From Haloarcula salina (GTDB taxonomy: Archaea; Halobacteriota; Halobacteria; Halobacteriales; Haloarculaceae), in contig NZ_WRXL01000006.1 in the NCBI RefSeq assembly GCF_010119195.1, positions 186,001 through 250,000 on the forward strand: a stretch of DNA of 64,000 bases. The letters run 5' to 3'. Below the pieces are notes generated by a model that was not told where the DNA came from, did no database searches, and worked only from the letters and a program-made list of their open reading frames with translations. Made by a program: the position numbers and the translations under genes. This document shows positions 26,405 to 35,263 of this stretch, in pieces (positions within the stretch are counted from its first letter, which is position 1; each line of letters begins with the position of its first letter).

Positions 26405-26692
26405 TACCTTTTTACGTCACCCCCTCTCCTCGCGCGCTCGCAGAGCGCGCTGCGGGGAGCGGGTTCGCAAAAATCTACGCTAAAAACGACCTCCGAGTCG
26501 CGGCCTGCGGCCGCACTCGGAGTGAAACCGCGCGCCGCCGGCGCGCGGTATGCCTGCTGCGACTGCACAGCCGCCGGCAGCACTGTCATCGCGGGGCCTG
26601 CTTCGGCGGCCACCCCGCCCTTTCGACGCCAGCGACAAGACGCTGGCGCGGCCGCTACTGGGCAGTGTGACGAACCGCAAAAGACTGCGTCG
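26405..26692. repeat. Hairpin-rich intergenic region
   Basis: This 288 bp stretch between the 3' ends of npdG and the thioredoxin gene holds no convincing coding sequence but several strong inverted repeats. GCGCGCTC-GCA-GAGCGCGC spans 26432-26450. CTCCGAGT pairs with ACTCGGAG at 26491-26522, with further pairing inside. ACCGCGCGCC-GCC-GGCGCGCGGT is a perfect 10-bp stem at 26527-26549. GCCAGCG pairs with CGCTGGC at 26628-26647. A T5 tract at 26408-26412 follows the npdG stop. Confidence 0.7.
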
Positions 26693-26959
26693 TTACGCCG
26701 AGGCCTGCTGGAGCGCGTCCTCGATGTCGTCGGCCTGCGTGACGCCGACGAAGCGCTCGACGATGCCGTCGTCGTTCTCGACGATGAGCGTCGGCAGGGA
26801 GCGGACCTGGTACTCGTTGGCGACGTCCTGCTCCTCGTCGACGTTGATCTTCTCGAACTCCACGTCCGTCCACTCGGACTCCAAGTCCTCCAGAATCGGA
26901 TCCTGAGTCTTGCAGGGGCCACACCAGTCCGCGTAGAAGTCTTTCAGTGTAACGGTCAT
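26693..26959 (-). CDS. Thioredoxin-family protein
   Basis: The 88-residue minimal thioredoxin has the catalytic motif WCGPC (about residues 12-16), a cis-proline in SLPTLIVEND and no signal peptide. It acts as a cytoplasmic disulfide reductant. It is slightly shorter than the usual ~105 residues because the first beta-strand/helix is missing, which is normal for some archaeal forms. It is divergent from secG. Confidence 0.92.
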   Translation of the reverse strand: MTVTLKDFYADWCGPCKTQDPILEDLESEWTDVEFEKINVDEEQDVANEYQVRSLPTLIVENDDGIVERFVGVTQADDIEDALQQASA

Positions 26960-27047
26960 TGTGCTCTCTTCGGCTTAGTCTGTGGTGTCAGATAAGGGTT
27001 ATCCATGTGCAGTTGCGGGCGCACGACCGGCGACGAGACCCGAAAGG

Positions 27048-27053
27048 CTTACC
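27048..27053 (+). promoter_or_regulatory. TATA-like box for secG
   Basis: CTTACC, preceded by purine-rich CGAAAGG, is centred 27 nt before the ATG at 27078. Confidence 0.5.
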
Positions 27054-27077
27054 GCCACCGACGAGACAGTTCGGTGT

Positions 27078-27236
27078 ATGAGTAGCGATAGCGGCGGGCT
27101 GATGTCCAGTGCCGGGCTGGTCCGGTACTTCGACGCCGAAGACCAGAACACGATTCGCATCGACCCCCGGACGATCGTCGCCTTCGGGATGCTGTTCGGC
27201 CTGCTGATGCTCGTGCTGAACGCGATGGTCGTCTGA
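27078..27236 (+). CDS. secG: Preprotein translocase subunit SecG / Sec61-beta
   Basis: The 52-residue protein has the archaeal Sec61-beta form: a short N-terminal region with [17 protein letters not shown], then [12 protein letters not shown] and one C-terminal transmembrane helix (about 33-50). It is a non-essential subunit of the SecYEG/Sec61 protein-conducting channel. The start is set by the family N-terminus and the CTTACC box. Upstream in-frame codons back to 26982 overlap the promoter and are excluded. Confidence 0.93.
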   Translation: MSSDSGGLMSSAGLVRYFDAEDQNTIRIDPRTIVAFGMLFGLLMLVLNAMVV

Positions 27237-27277
27237 GTTTCCGCACTGTTTTTGTCGGCCGTCGCGGACTCCCAGAC

Positions 27278-27652
27278 ATGCACTTCACGCAGCGCGAACA
27301 GCGTGCGCTCCGCGAGGCCGGCGTCGACCAGGACACCATCGCGGCGGCGTCGGACGCCGTCGTCGACGCGACCGACGAGGCCGCCGCCGACCTCGAAGCG
27401 TTCTTCGACGACCGAGAGACGGTGTACTCGGACATGGACCGCGCTCACAGCGCCAGCGAGATTCAGGAACACGCCGTCGAGTATTGCGACCTGTTCACCC
27501 ACGCCGACGACATCCGCGGCTACCTGCGCTTCGAGCGGTGGGGGGTCCCCGTCGAGGGCGGGCGGGTCCTGAGCGACGAGGTGATCGAGCTGTCGCTCGG
27601 CCCGACGGTCCACGACCGGGTGCGCTTTGCCGCCGACGAGGACGCGCTATGA
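27278..27652 (+). CDS. Conserved haloarchaeal protein (possibly DUF7532)
   Basis: The 124-residue soluble acidic protein begins MHFTQREQRALREAGVDQD, with later conserved-looking segments TVYSDMDRAHS and LFTHADDIRGYLRFERWGV. It matches a small conserved haloarchaeal family I tentatively equate with DUF7532; the function is unknown. Its stop overlaps the start of the FAU-1 gene (ATGA), so the two are translationally coupled, hinting at a role in RNA metabolism. CTGTTTTTG (27246-27254) lies 28 nt before the ATG. Confidence 0.85.
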   Translation: MHFTQREQRALREAGVDQDTIAAASDAVVDATDEAAADLEAFFDDRETVYSDMDRAHSASEIQEHAVEYCDLFTHADDIRGYLRFERWGVPVEGGRVLSDEVIELSLGPTVHDRVRFAADEDAL

Positions 27653-29049
27653 CCGTCAGGGTCAGGGGCATCTACGCGACGGCACTGACCCGCCTCCTTC
27701 GAGAGGACGGCCACGATATCGTCCAGGCGTCGGGCCCCATCGAAGCGCGCTTCGACGGCGCGTTCGCCGACGAGCGGGCGGCCGTGACCGTGGAGACGAC
27801 GGGCGACCAGCAGGGCGTCGGCGTGGTCGGCGAGCGCGACGCCGCGGCCGCGGTCGTCGATCGCCTGACCGACGTGGGCCGCGACGCGCTCGCGTGGGAC
27901 GACCCGACGCCGGTGGGCGCGGTCTACGACGGGACGGTGACGGAGACGCTGGGCAGCGGCGCGGTCGTCGACCTCGGTGACGGCGAGGGGTTTCTCCCCT
28001 ACTCGTCGTCGGCCGAGCGCGTCGAGACGGGCGACGCCGTCCGCGTGCAGGTCGTCGAGGCGAGCGCGCCGTGGGACGACGACCGACCCGTGCTGGACAC
28101 GACGGTCGCCGTCCGCGGCGAACTCCTCTCGCTCGTGCGCGGCGGGAGCGGCCCGTCGTCGGGGACCGGCGGCCCGGCGATGCTCGACGTGATCGCCGCG
28201 GACCCGCGGGACGGCTGGGGCGTCTCCTGGGAGGGGGCGAGCGAGGACGCCAGCTTCGATGCGCTGGCCGACGCCCTGGAGGCGGCGAACGAGCGGGCGG
28301 CCGAGATCGACGCGACGCTGGCCGACGCCGACGCACCGGCAGAGAGCGCGCCCGTCTGTCACCACCCAGGACTGGCGACGACGTGGTGCTGGTTCGGTCG
28401 CGAGAGCCGCTTCGCGCTGGACGACGCCCGCCGCGAGGTGACGGCGACGATGCCGGGCCACCACCGCGTGAAGGCCGGCGACCGCGCGGCCAGCGCCGCC
28501 GTCGACTACGTCGAGGCGCTGTGCGACGAGCCCGAGACCGGCGAGTCCGACTTCCCGTTCGCCGTGACGGCCCGGCAGTTCGGCCCGCAGGTCGGCGGGT
28601 CGATCGCGCTCGGGCACGGCAAGCCCGACGGCCGCCTCATCACGCTCGGCAGCGGCGAGGTGCAGTCGGTCGACGACGACGGCACCGTGACCATCGAGCG
28701 CGAGCTGAGTGCCGGGGGGACCTACGACGCGCTGGGCGTGCCGAAAGAGGCCGGCGACGTGGCCGAGACCAAACTGAAGGAGGGGCGCTGGTGGTATCCC
28801 ACCGTCTACCGCGACCGCGACGGGGCGAAGAAGGGGACCTACGTCAACGTCTGCACGCCGGTCGAGGTCTTCCCCGACACCGCCCGATACGTCGACCTCC
28901 ACGTCGACGTGGTGAGACACGCCGACGGGACGGTCGAGCGGGTCGACGACGACGAACTCGACGCCGCCGTCGAGCGCGGGAACGTCCCCGAGAACCTGGC
29001 CGACCGGGCGCGCAGTGTCGCCGCAGCGGTCCGGAGCGCGCTGGAGTGA
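27649..29049 (+). CDS. fau-1: RNA-binding protein / ribonuclease FAU-1
   Basis: The 466-residue protein has an N-terminal RNA-binding region and an S1-like OB-fold segment (about 85-135, VGAVYDGTVTETLGSGAVVD). The C-terminal region is DUF402-like (about 360-460; ELSAGGTYDALGVPKEAGDV, then KLKEGRWWYPTVYRDRDG). This is the archaeal FAU-1/RNase E/G-like family, which binds AU-rich RNA and takes part in 5S rRNA maturation in Pyrococcus and Thermococcus. ATGA coupling to the previous gene is visible. It converges on the LVIVD-repeat gene with a 10 bp gap. Confidence 0.93.
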   Translation: MTVRVRGIYATALTRLLREDGHDIVQASGPIEARFDGAFADERAAVTVETTGDQQGVGVVGERDAAAAVVDRLTDVGRDALAWDDPTPVGAVYDGTVTETLGSGAVVDLGDGEGFLPYSSSAERVETGDAVRVQVVEASAPWDDDRPVLDTTVAVRGELLSLVRGGSGPSSGTGGPAMLDVIAADPRDGWGVSWEGASEDASFDALADALEAANERAAEIDATLADADAPAESAPVCHHPGLATTWCWFGRESRFALDDARREVTATMPGHHRVKAGDRAASAAVDYVEALCDEPETGESDFPFAVTARQFGPQVGGSIALGHGKPDGRLITLGSGEVQSVDDDGTVTIERELSAGGTYDALGVPKEAGDVAETKLKEGRWWYPTVYRDRDGAKKGTYVNVCTPVEVFPDTARYVDLHVDVVRHADGTVERVDDDELDAAVERGNVPENLADRARSVAAAVRSALE

Positions 29050-29059
29050 GACCGGGCGC

Positions 29060-30454
29060 TCAGCGCCGGGCGCGCCAGGCGGCGAGCGCGACCGCCGCGA
29101 GCGCGGTACCGATTCCGAAGCCGGGACCGCCGACGCCAAGCGCGGTGCCCTTGGCCTCGGCTCCCGAAGGTGAAGCGGCCCCGGTCGGCGTGGGCGTCCG
29201 AATCCGCGGGTCCGGGAACGCGTAGACGCCGGGCTGGACCTCCGTCCCGCCGTTGGCGTCGGTGCAGGCGGCGACGAAGCAGCCGTCGGCCCGCCGGGCG
29301 GTCCAGAACGAGGCCGCCTCCGAGTCGCGCCACTCGAACACCAGATCGGGCGCGGCGGGGTCGCGCACGTCGTGGACGCGGACGCCGCCGTTGTACCACG
29401 CCGAGTAACAGCGGCCGGCGGTCAGCTCGAAGTTGTGAGCGGTGGTGAGAATGCCACCGGGCGAGGGGTCCGACGTCGCCGGCGGGTCGAGCGTCGCCAC
29501 GGGTTCGGGCGCGGTCGGGTCGGTGATGTCGTACAGTTCGATGCCGCTCGGACCGCCCGTGCCGTCGTCGTCGATCTCCCAAGACTCGCCGCCGACGCCG
29601 AGCAGCGACGCGTCGTCGTCCACCGTGACGAAGTGGTCGTTCCCGGGCGGTTCGCTCCGCTCGACGCCCGGGTCGTCGATCGCCGCGAGTTCGGCCGGCG
29701 AGCGCCCGCGGACTTTCGAGACGACCGAGGGGGCGGCGGGGTCAGACACGTCGAGTATCCACGTCCCGCCATCCCAGTACGCGAGGTACGCGCGGCCGTC
29801 CTGCACCCACACGTCGTGGAGCGGCCACAGGCCCGAGGGCACGTCGTCCCACGCGTCGTCCGCGTCGAGCAGCGACCACGTGCCGACTTCGCGGCCGGTC
29901 TCGGTGTCGACGATCGACAGCGGATTGCCGTCGCGGCTGTTCGCCGTCAGGTAGGCGTAGCGGCCGTCGAAGTCGCAGTTGTGGATGCGCGTGTCGAGTT
30001 CGACGCCGGCGATCCGCTCGGGGTCGCGGCGGTCCGCCACGTCGAAGACGATGAGGCCGCGCGCGCCGTCGGCGGGGTGGGCCGGACCGGCGACGAGCAG
30101 GCGCGTCCCGCTGACGGCGAGGTCCTGCACGCGCTGGATCGGCCCGTCGGCGCTGTCGGCCAGCAGGTCCCGCTCCAGCCCGATGAGCCGCGGGTTCGTC
30201 GGCGTGACGAGGTCGACGAACGCGACGCCGTCGCCCGTCGCGACGTAGGCGGTGTGGCCGTCCGGGCTGGTGACCACCTCGTAGACGGCGTCCATGGCGA
30301 GGACGCCCAGCGGGTCGTCGCCGGTGGGCATGCTCGCGGGGCCCGGCGCGGCCGTGCCGCCGTCGGTCGGCGTCGGGTGGGCGCCCGCGCGTCCCGCAGT
30401 CAGCCCGATGCCCGCTCCGGCACCGAGTCGTCGGAGGACCGTCCGGCGGCGCAT
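29060..30454 (-). CDS. Tat-exported LVIVD/beta-propeller surface protein with PGF-CTERM
   Basis: The 464-residue protein starts with a Tat signal (MRRRTVLRRLGAGAG, then a weak hydrophobic stretch ending AGAHP). The body is a seven-bladed-propeller type with repeated blades such as GLIVFDVADRRDPERIAGVE, LSIVDTETGREVGTWS, TWILDVSDPAAPSVVSKV and GVRVHDVRDPAAPDLVFEW, the LVIVD pattern. It ends with PGF, a hydrophobic helix and WRARR, the tripartite PGF-CTERM signal. Substrates of archaeosortase A are cleaved there and lipid-anchored. It is expected on the cell surface as a binding or scaffold protein; the ligand is unknown. Confidence 0.88.
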   Translation of the reverse strand: MRRRTVLRRLGAGAGIGLTAGRAGAHPTPTDGGTAAPGPASMPTGDDPLGVLAMDAVYEVVTSPDGHTAYVATGDGVAFVDLVTPTNPRLIGLERDLLADSADGPIQRVQDLAVSGTRLLVAGPAHPADGARGLIVFDVADRRDPERIAGVELDTRIHNCDFDGRYAYLTANSRDGNPLSIVDTETGREVGTWSLLDADDAWDDVPSGLWPLHDVWVQDGRAYLAYWDGGTWILDVSDPAAPSVVSKVRGRSPAELAAIDDPGVERSEPPGNDHFVTVDDDASLLGVGGESWEIDDDGTGGPSGIELYDITDPTAPEPVATLDPPATSDPSPGGILTTAHNFELTAGRCYSAWYNGGVRVHDVRDPAAPDLVFEWRDSEAASFWTARRADGCFVAACTDANGGTEVQPGVYAFPDPRIRTPTPTGAASPSGAEAKGTALGVGGPGFGIGTALAAVALAAWRARR

Positions 30455-30543
30455 GGCTGTCCCTGCGGGAGCCACGGCAAGAAGCGTTCCGGTGGGAGCG
30501 ACGGGCTGTCGGCGCTCGGGCAGCCAGGGGAGGGGGCGACCGC

Positions 30544-31125
30544 TCAGTTGCCCTGGATGGCGTCGATGACCATCGCGGCGGCGACGATGGGCTCTTTCGG
30601 GACCGAACTGGCGTCGTCGATGCTGATCTCGTAACGGTCGCGGAAGGAGAACTGGCCGTCGATGGTGCCGACGTGACCGCCGTCGGCGTCGGTGATCTCG
30701 TACTTGTGGGGGATCAGCTCGCCGAACGGGAGGAGGTTCCGAGCGAGCGTGACGAGCGCGCCGCGGGACGTGATCTTCGCCAGCGCCTCGCCGGAGTCGG
30801 CGTCGCGGACCGTCCACACGTCCTGAAAGACGGAGAAGTCGTTGTCGAGGACGACCACGTCCTCGCCCGTCCGGGCGTCGGTGAGCATGTAGTTGCCCGC
30901 CACGTCGAGGATGCCGCCGGCGTTGACCTCGAACACCTCGTTCCCGTCGGCGTCGACGAAGGGGAACTGCTCTTTCATCTTGAACATCTTCTGCTTGCCG
31001 CGGAGGACGACGTTCCCGGCGGCGTCCATCGCCTTGTACTTGTTGCGAATCAGGCTCTGCTCGACGGTGTAGCGGTCGTCGGAGAGGTCGATGCCCGAGA
31101 TGTCGTACGTGGAGGACTGACTCAT
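30544..31125 (-). CDS. LURP-one-related (Tubby-like) protein
   Basis: The 193-residue protein has the LOR fold pattern: [20 protein letters not shown] near the N-terminus, [20 protein letters not shown] mid-protein and [19 protein letters not shown] towards the end, a 12-strand barrel around a central helix. Relatives include phospholipid scramblase-like and plant LURP1-like proteins that contact membranes; a role here is unknown. There is no signal peptide. It lies downstream of the divergent uvrA promoter region. Confidence 0.88.
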   Translation of the reverse strand: MSQSSTYDISGIDLSDDRYTVEQSLIRNKYKAMDAAGNVVLRGKQKMFKMKEQFPFVDADGNEVFEVNAGGILDVAGNYMLTDARTGEDVVVLDNDFSVFQDVWTVRDADSGEALAKITSRGALVTLARNLLPFGELIPHKYEITDADGGHVGTIDGQFSFRDRYEISIDDASSVPKEPIVAAAMVIDAIQGN

Positions 31126-31320
31126 ACACGGAGTCCACAGAACCCTCCGCATTGAAAGTTTCGACCGCCTGTGGCGAAAAATAAATCGGCGTGAGCGGGG
31201 CGGGTCGTCCCGGACCGCCGGGCGTGCCCGGTCGCCGGCCTGAACTGTGCTGGTCGGTCGCGGGGACCAGCGACTGCAACCGACAGGGTTTCGGCGGTCC
31301 CGCACTTGGGGAACCCATAG

Positions 31321-34296
31321 ATGAGCAAGGACGTTATCGAGGTCCGAGGGGCCGAGGAACACAACCTCAAGGACGTCGACGTGGAGATCCCCCGCGAGGA
31401 GCTGACGGTCGTGACGGGGCTGTCCGGCTCGGGGAAGTCTTCGCTCGCCTTCGAGACGGTGTACGCCGAGGGCCAGCGCCGGTACATCGAGTCGCTGTCG
31501 GCGTACGCCCGGAACTTCCTGGGCCAGATGGACAAGCCGCAGGTCGAGAACGTCGAGGGGCTGTCGCCGGCCATCTCCATCGACCAGAAGAACGCCGCCA
31601 ACAACCCCCGCTCGACGGTGGGGACCGTCACCGAGCTACACGACTACCTCCGCCTGCTGTACGCCCGCGTCGGCACGCCGCACTGTCCCGAGTGCGGCCG
31701 CGAGGTGGGCGAGCAGTCCGCCCAGAACATGGTGTCGCGCCTGCTCGAACTCCCCGAGGGGACCCGAGCGAAGCTGTGTGCGCCGGTCGTCCGCGACCAG
31801 AAGGGGGCCTTCGAGGACCTGTTCGACGACCTCGTGAGCGAGGGGTACAGCCGCGTCGAGGTCGACGGCGAGTCTTACGACCTCACGCTCGACCGACCCG
31901 ACCTCGACGAGAACTACGACCACACGGTCGACGTGGTCGTCGACCGCGTCAAGATCGCGCCGGACGCCCGCTCGCGCATCACCGACTCGGTGGAGACCGC
32001 GCTGACCGAGGCCGACGGGACGCTGAAGGTCATCCTCCCGGACCCGCCGGAGGGCGCGGCCGAGACGCTCGGCGGATCGGACGCCCGCGCGACGGGCGAC
32101 CTGGCCGGCGACGGGGCCGACGGCGGCGAGCGCGAGCGCCTCGTCGTCGAACTCTCCGAGGACCTCGCCTGCACCCACTGCGGCATCGACATCTCGGAGA
32201 TCGAGACGCGCTCGTTCTCGTTCAACTCCCCCCACGGGGCCTGCCCCGAGTGCGAGGGGCTGGGCGAGACAAAGGAGGTCAGCGAGGACCTCGTGATCCG
32301 GGACCCGTCGAAGCCGCTGAAGCACGTCTTCGAGCCCTGGAGCTACGACCGGACGTACTACTCCCGACAGCTGGACAACGTCGCCGAGCACTTCGGCGTC
32401 TCGCTGTCGACGCCGTTCGAGGAGCTTGACGAGGAGGTCCGGCGGCAGTTCCTCTACGGCACGGACGACCTCGTCCACTTCCAGTGGCGCACCAAGAACG
32501 GCACGCGCGAGAAGACCGAGCGCTTCGAGGGCGTCATCCCGAACCTCGAACGCCGCCACGTCGAGACGGACTCCGACCGCGCCCGCGAGCACATCGAGGA
32601 GTACATGGCGACAACCACGTGCCCGGCCTGTGAGGGGACCCGGCTCAAGGCGGAGTCCCGGGCGGTGCTCGTCGACGGCACGTCGATCACCGAGGTCAAC
32701 GAGCTGTCCATCGGCGACGCGCTGGCGCACTTCGAGGGCCTGGAGGCGGACCTCTCGGCGCGCGACCGGAAGATCGCCGAGGAGATCCTCAAGGAGATCC
32801 GCGCCCGCCTGGGCTTCATGACCGAGGTCGGCCTGGACTATCTGACGCTGGACCGCGAGGCCTCGACGCTGTCGGGCGGCGAGAGCCAGCGCATCCGGCT
32901 GGCGACCCAGATCGGCTCGGGGCTGGTCGGCGTGCTGTACGTCCTCGACGAGCCCTCCATCGGCCTCCACCAGCGCGACAACGACCGCCTGCTGAACACC
33001 TTAGAGGAACTCCGAGACCTCGGCAACACCCTGCTCGTCGTCGAGCACGACACCGAGACGATGCGGCGGGCCGACGCCATCATCGACATGGGTCCGGGAC
33101 CGGGCAAGCGCGGCGGCGAGGTCGTCGTCAACGGCCCGTTCGACGAGGTGACCGCCTGCGAGGAGTCGGTGACCGGCGAGTACCTCGCGGGCGAGCGAGC
33201 GATTCCCGTCCCCGAGGAGCGCCGCGAGCGCGACGGCGAACTCGTCGTCAGGGGAGCGCGCCAGCACAACCTCGCGGACCTCGACGTGACCGTCCCGCTG
33301 GGGACGTTCACGGCCATCACGGGCGTCTCCGGCTCCGGCAAGTCGACGCTGATGCACGACGTGCTGTACAAGGGGCTGGTCCGGCGGATGAACGACACCG
33401 ACGTGAACCCCGGCGAGCACGACGACATCGAGGGCATCGACCAGATCGAGTCGGTGCGGCTCATCGACCAGTCTCCCATCGGCCGCACCCCGCGGTCGAA
33501 CCCGGCGACCTACACCAACGTCTTCGACCACATCCGCGAGCTGTTCGCCGAGACGAGCCTCGCGAAACAGCGGGGCTACGAGAAGGGCCGGTTCTCGTTC
33601 AACGTCAAGGGCGGCCGCTGTGAGGCCTGTGGCGGGCAGGGCACGGTCACCATCGACATGAACTTCCTCTCGGACGTGACCGTCCCCTGCGAGGAGTGCG
33701 GCGGCGCGCGCTACAACGACGAGACGCTGGACGTGACCTACAAGGGCGCGACCATCGCCGACGTGCTGGAGATGACCGTCGAGGAGGCCTACGACTTCTT
33801 CGAGAGCCACTCGGGGATCCGCCGCCGCCTCGAACTCCTGAAAGACGTGGGGCTGGGCTACATGCGCCTCGGCCAGCCCTCGACCACGCTGTCGGGCGGC
33901 GAGGCCCAGCGCGTGAAGCTCGCCGAGGAACTGGGAAAGAAGGACTCCGGCGAGACGCTGTACCTGCTCGACGAGCCGACCACCGGGCTCCACCCGGAAG
34001 ACGAGCGAAAGCTCATCGACGTGCTCCACCGCCTCACCGACGACGGCAACACCGTGGTCGTCATCGAGCACGAACTCGACCTCGTGAAGAACGCCGACCA
34101 CGTCGTCGACCTCGGGCCCGAGGGCGGCGAGAACGGCGGCGAACTGGTCGCCGAAGGGACCCCGGAGGACGTGGCCCGGACGGAGGAATCGTACACCGGG
34201 CAGTACCTCCGCGACCTGCTGCCGAACGTCGAGCTTGAAGGGCCTCGCGCCGACCGCGAATCGGCGGCCGAACAGCCGGCCGCGGACGACGACTAA
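31321..34296 (+). CDS. uvrA: Excinuclease ABC subunit A (UvrA)
   Basis: The 991-residue protein is a complete UvrA: Walker A sites GLSGSGKSS (about 32-40) and GVSGSGKST (about 668-676), signature motifs LSGGESQR and LSGGEAQR, and Walker B sites VLDEPSIGL and LLDEPTTGL. The zinc-finger cysteines occur as CTHCGID/CPECEGL and [17 protein letters not shown]. It recognises bulky DNA lesions as a dimer and loads UvrB in nucleotide excision repair. No uvrB or uvrC lies in the window. The C-terminal ~20 residues are an acidic tail. Its stop overlaps the 3' end of the PIN gene on the other strand. Confidence 0.98.
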   Translation: MSKDVIEVRGAEEHNLKDVDVEIPREELTVVTGLSGSGKSSLAFETVYAEGQRRYIESLSAYARNFLGQMDKPQVENVEGLSPAISIDQKNAANNPRSTVGTVTELHDYLRLLYARVGTPHCPECGREVGEQSAQNMVSRLLELPEGTRAKLCAPVVRDQKGAFEDLFDDLVSEGYSRVEVDGESYDLTLDRPDLDENYDHTVDVVVDRVKIAPDARSRITDSVETALTEADGTLKVILPDPPEGAAETLGGSDARATGDLAGDGADGGERERLVVELSEDLACTHCGIDISEIETRSFSFNSPHGACPECEGLGETKEVSEDLVIRDPSKPLKHVFEPWSYDRTYYSRQLDNVAEHFGVSLSTPFEELDEEVRRQFLYGTDDLVHFQWRTKNGTREKTERFEGVIPNLERRHVETDSDRAREHIEEYMATTTCPACEGTRLKAESRAVLVDGTSITEVNELSIGDALAHFEGLEADLSARDRKIAEEILKEIRARLGFMTEVGLDYLTLDREASTLSGGESQRIRLATQIGSGLVGVLYVLDEPSIGLHQRDNDRLLNTLEELRDLGNTLLVVEHDTETMRRADAIIDMGPGPGKRGGEVVVNGPFDEVTACEESVTGEYLAGERAIPVPEERRERDGELVVRGARQHNLADLDVTVPLGTFTAITGVSGSGKSTLMHDVLYKGLVRRMNDTDVNPGEHDDIEGIDQIESVRLIDQSPIGRTPRSNPATYTNVFDHIRELFAETSLAKQRGYEKGRFSFNVKGGRCEACGGQGTVTIDMNFLSDVTVPCEECGGARYNDETLDVTYKGATIADVLEMTVEEAYDFFESHSGIRRRLELLKDVGLGYMRLGQPSTTLSGGEAQRVKLAEELGKKDSGETLYLLDEPTTGLHPEDERKLIDVLHRLTDDGNTVVVIEHELDLVKNADHVVDLGPEGGENGGELVAEGTPEDVARTEESYTGQYLRDLLPNVELEGPRADRESAAEQPAADDD

Positions 34297-34844
34297 TCGG
34301 CCGCGTCGTCGATCAGTTGTTCCGCTCGCTTCACGAGACTCGCACTGAGGCGGGCTCCGACTTCGTCCATCGCGTAGAGTGTCTGTTTGGCGTCTTCGGC
34401 GGTACACTCGCCACGCTCGACTGCTCGTATCAGGACACCGATCGATCCGGAGATGAGGATCGACAGCGCCTTGCAGGTCTGTCGAAGCGGTTTGTCGTCA
34501 GTTATCACGACTGGCCGATCGTTTCTTAATGCCATCGCAAGAAGTCCGACATCGCCTGTAAAATCAGATTCATCTTCAACTCCTAATTGGGAAGCCGCCG
34601 TCTGAACGTACTCATCGATGTCATCGAATATATTTTTATTTTTTAGTATTGGTTCAAATTGTACCCAGTTATCACTCGCACTCTCTAGATCTTTCATCGC
34701 TGGGTTCGTTTTAATTTCTTTAAAAACAGATACTGGGATTACAATCTTCCCATCCAAGCCTCGTAAAAGGTCCAAAGAGTTGGTCTCCGAAAGCGTGATC
34801 CAGACGCTCGCATCAACCAACAACGTCCGGTCGCGGTCGGTCAT
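34293..34844 (-). CDS. PIN-domain toxin (VapC-like)
   Basis: The 183-residue protein has the PIN active-site acids: LLVDASVWITL (Asp), VFKEIKTNP (Glu), FTGDVGLLAMALR (Asp) and VVITDDKPLRQ (Asp), consistent with a VapC-type ribonuclease toxin. It is longer than typical VapC (~130) because of a C-terminal helical extension (about 140-183). The middle of the gene (about 34520-34770) is distinctly AT-rich compared with both flanks. Its ATG overlaps the antitoxin stop by 4 bp, and its 3' end overlaps the uvrA 3' end by 4 bp, so antisense interference with uvrA is possible. Confidence 0.85.
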   Translation of the reverse strand: MTDRDRTLLVDASVWITLSETNSLDLLRGLDGKIVIPVSVFKEIKTNPAMKDLESASDNWVQFEPILKNKNIFDDIDEYVQTAASQLGVEDESDFTGDVGLLAMALRNDRPVVITDDKPLRQTCKALSILISGSIGVLIRAVERGECTAEDAKQTLYAMDEVGARLSASLVKRAEQLIDDAAD

Positions 34845-35137
34845 CGCAACGCATCCACGTCATCCGCGAGGTCGACCTCGTCGTAGTTCGACAGCACTCC
34901 GCGGTCGTTCGCTTCAGCCATCATCTCCGCGATGGTGACCCCAGCCAAATCCGCCGCACCGCGCATCCCGATCTCTCCGTCCTGATAGCGCTGGAGAGCG
35001 ACCCGAATGAGTTCCTCGCGAGCGCCCTGCCGGATCGCCTGCCTGATCGCGTCGCTCCGGCTCTCTCCTTTCGCCTCGGCGAGACGCGCCACCAGATCGA
35101 GTTCCGTATCGCTCATTCGAGTCGTGACGTTCTCCAT
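34841..35137 (-). CDS. UPF0175-like ribbon-helix-helix antitoxin
   Basis: The 98-residue protein has a ribbon-helix-helix N-terminus (VTTRMSDTELDLVARLAEAK, then SDAIRQAIRQG) and a C-terminal UPF0175-like segment (YQDGEIGMRGAADLAGV, then a toxin-neutralising helix). It presumably binds and blocks the PIN toxin encoded directly downstream with a 4 bp overlap. An upstream in-frame ATG at 35158 lies inside the core promoter, only 3 nt from the TATA box, whereas the ATG at 35137 sits 27 nt from it; I therefore start at 35137. The operator-like palindrome lies between box and start. Confidence 0.85.
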   Translation of the reverse strand: MENVTTRMSDTELDLVARLAEAKGESRSDAIRQAIRQGAREELIRVALQRYQDGEIGMRGAADLAGVTIAEMMAEANDRGVLSNYDEVDLADDVDALR

Positions 35138-35142
35138 GCGGA

Positions 35143-35158
35143 ATGCAACGTGTTGCAT
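35143..35158. promoter_or_regulatory. Palindromic operator of the toxin-antitoxin operon
   Basis: ATGCAAC-GT-GTTGCAT is a perfect inverted repeat with 7-bp arms, placed between the TATA box and the antitoxin start. A ribbon-helix-helix antitoxin dimer would be expected to bind such a site and autorepress the operon; this is inference from the family. Confidence 0.65.
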
Positions 35159-35160
35159 CG

Positions 35161-35167
35161 TATTAAG
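35161..35167 (-). promoter_or_regulatory. TATA box of the toxin-antitoxin operon
   Basis: CTTAATA on the minus strand is centred 27 nt before the ATG at 35137. Confidence 0.65.
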
Positions 35168-35263
35168 CGTGCGGTCATACCCGACAATTGTGCCGTGTTC
35201 CGGGATAAATCTCCGAACCAGCCACCAACGCTTTTGTCGGGGGAGCCACCTGATATCACAGAC

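Noticed and set aside
26522-26995. Plus-strand frames through the hairpin-rich gap and across the thioredoxin gene
   Set aside because: The thioredoxin motif lies on the minus strand; the plus-strand products are low-complexity.
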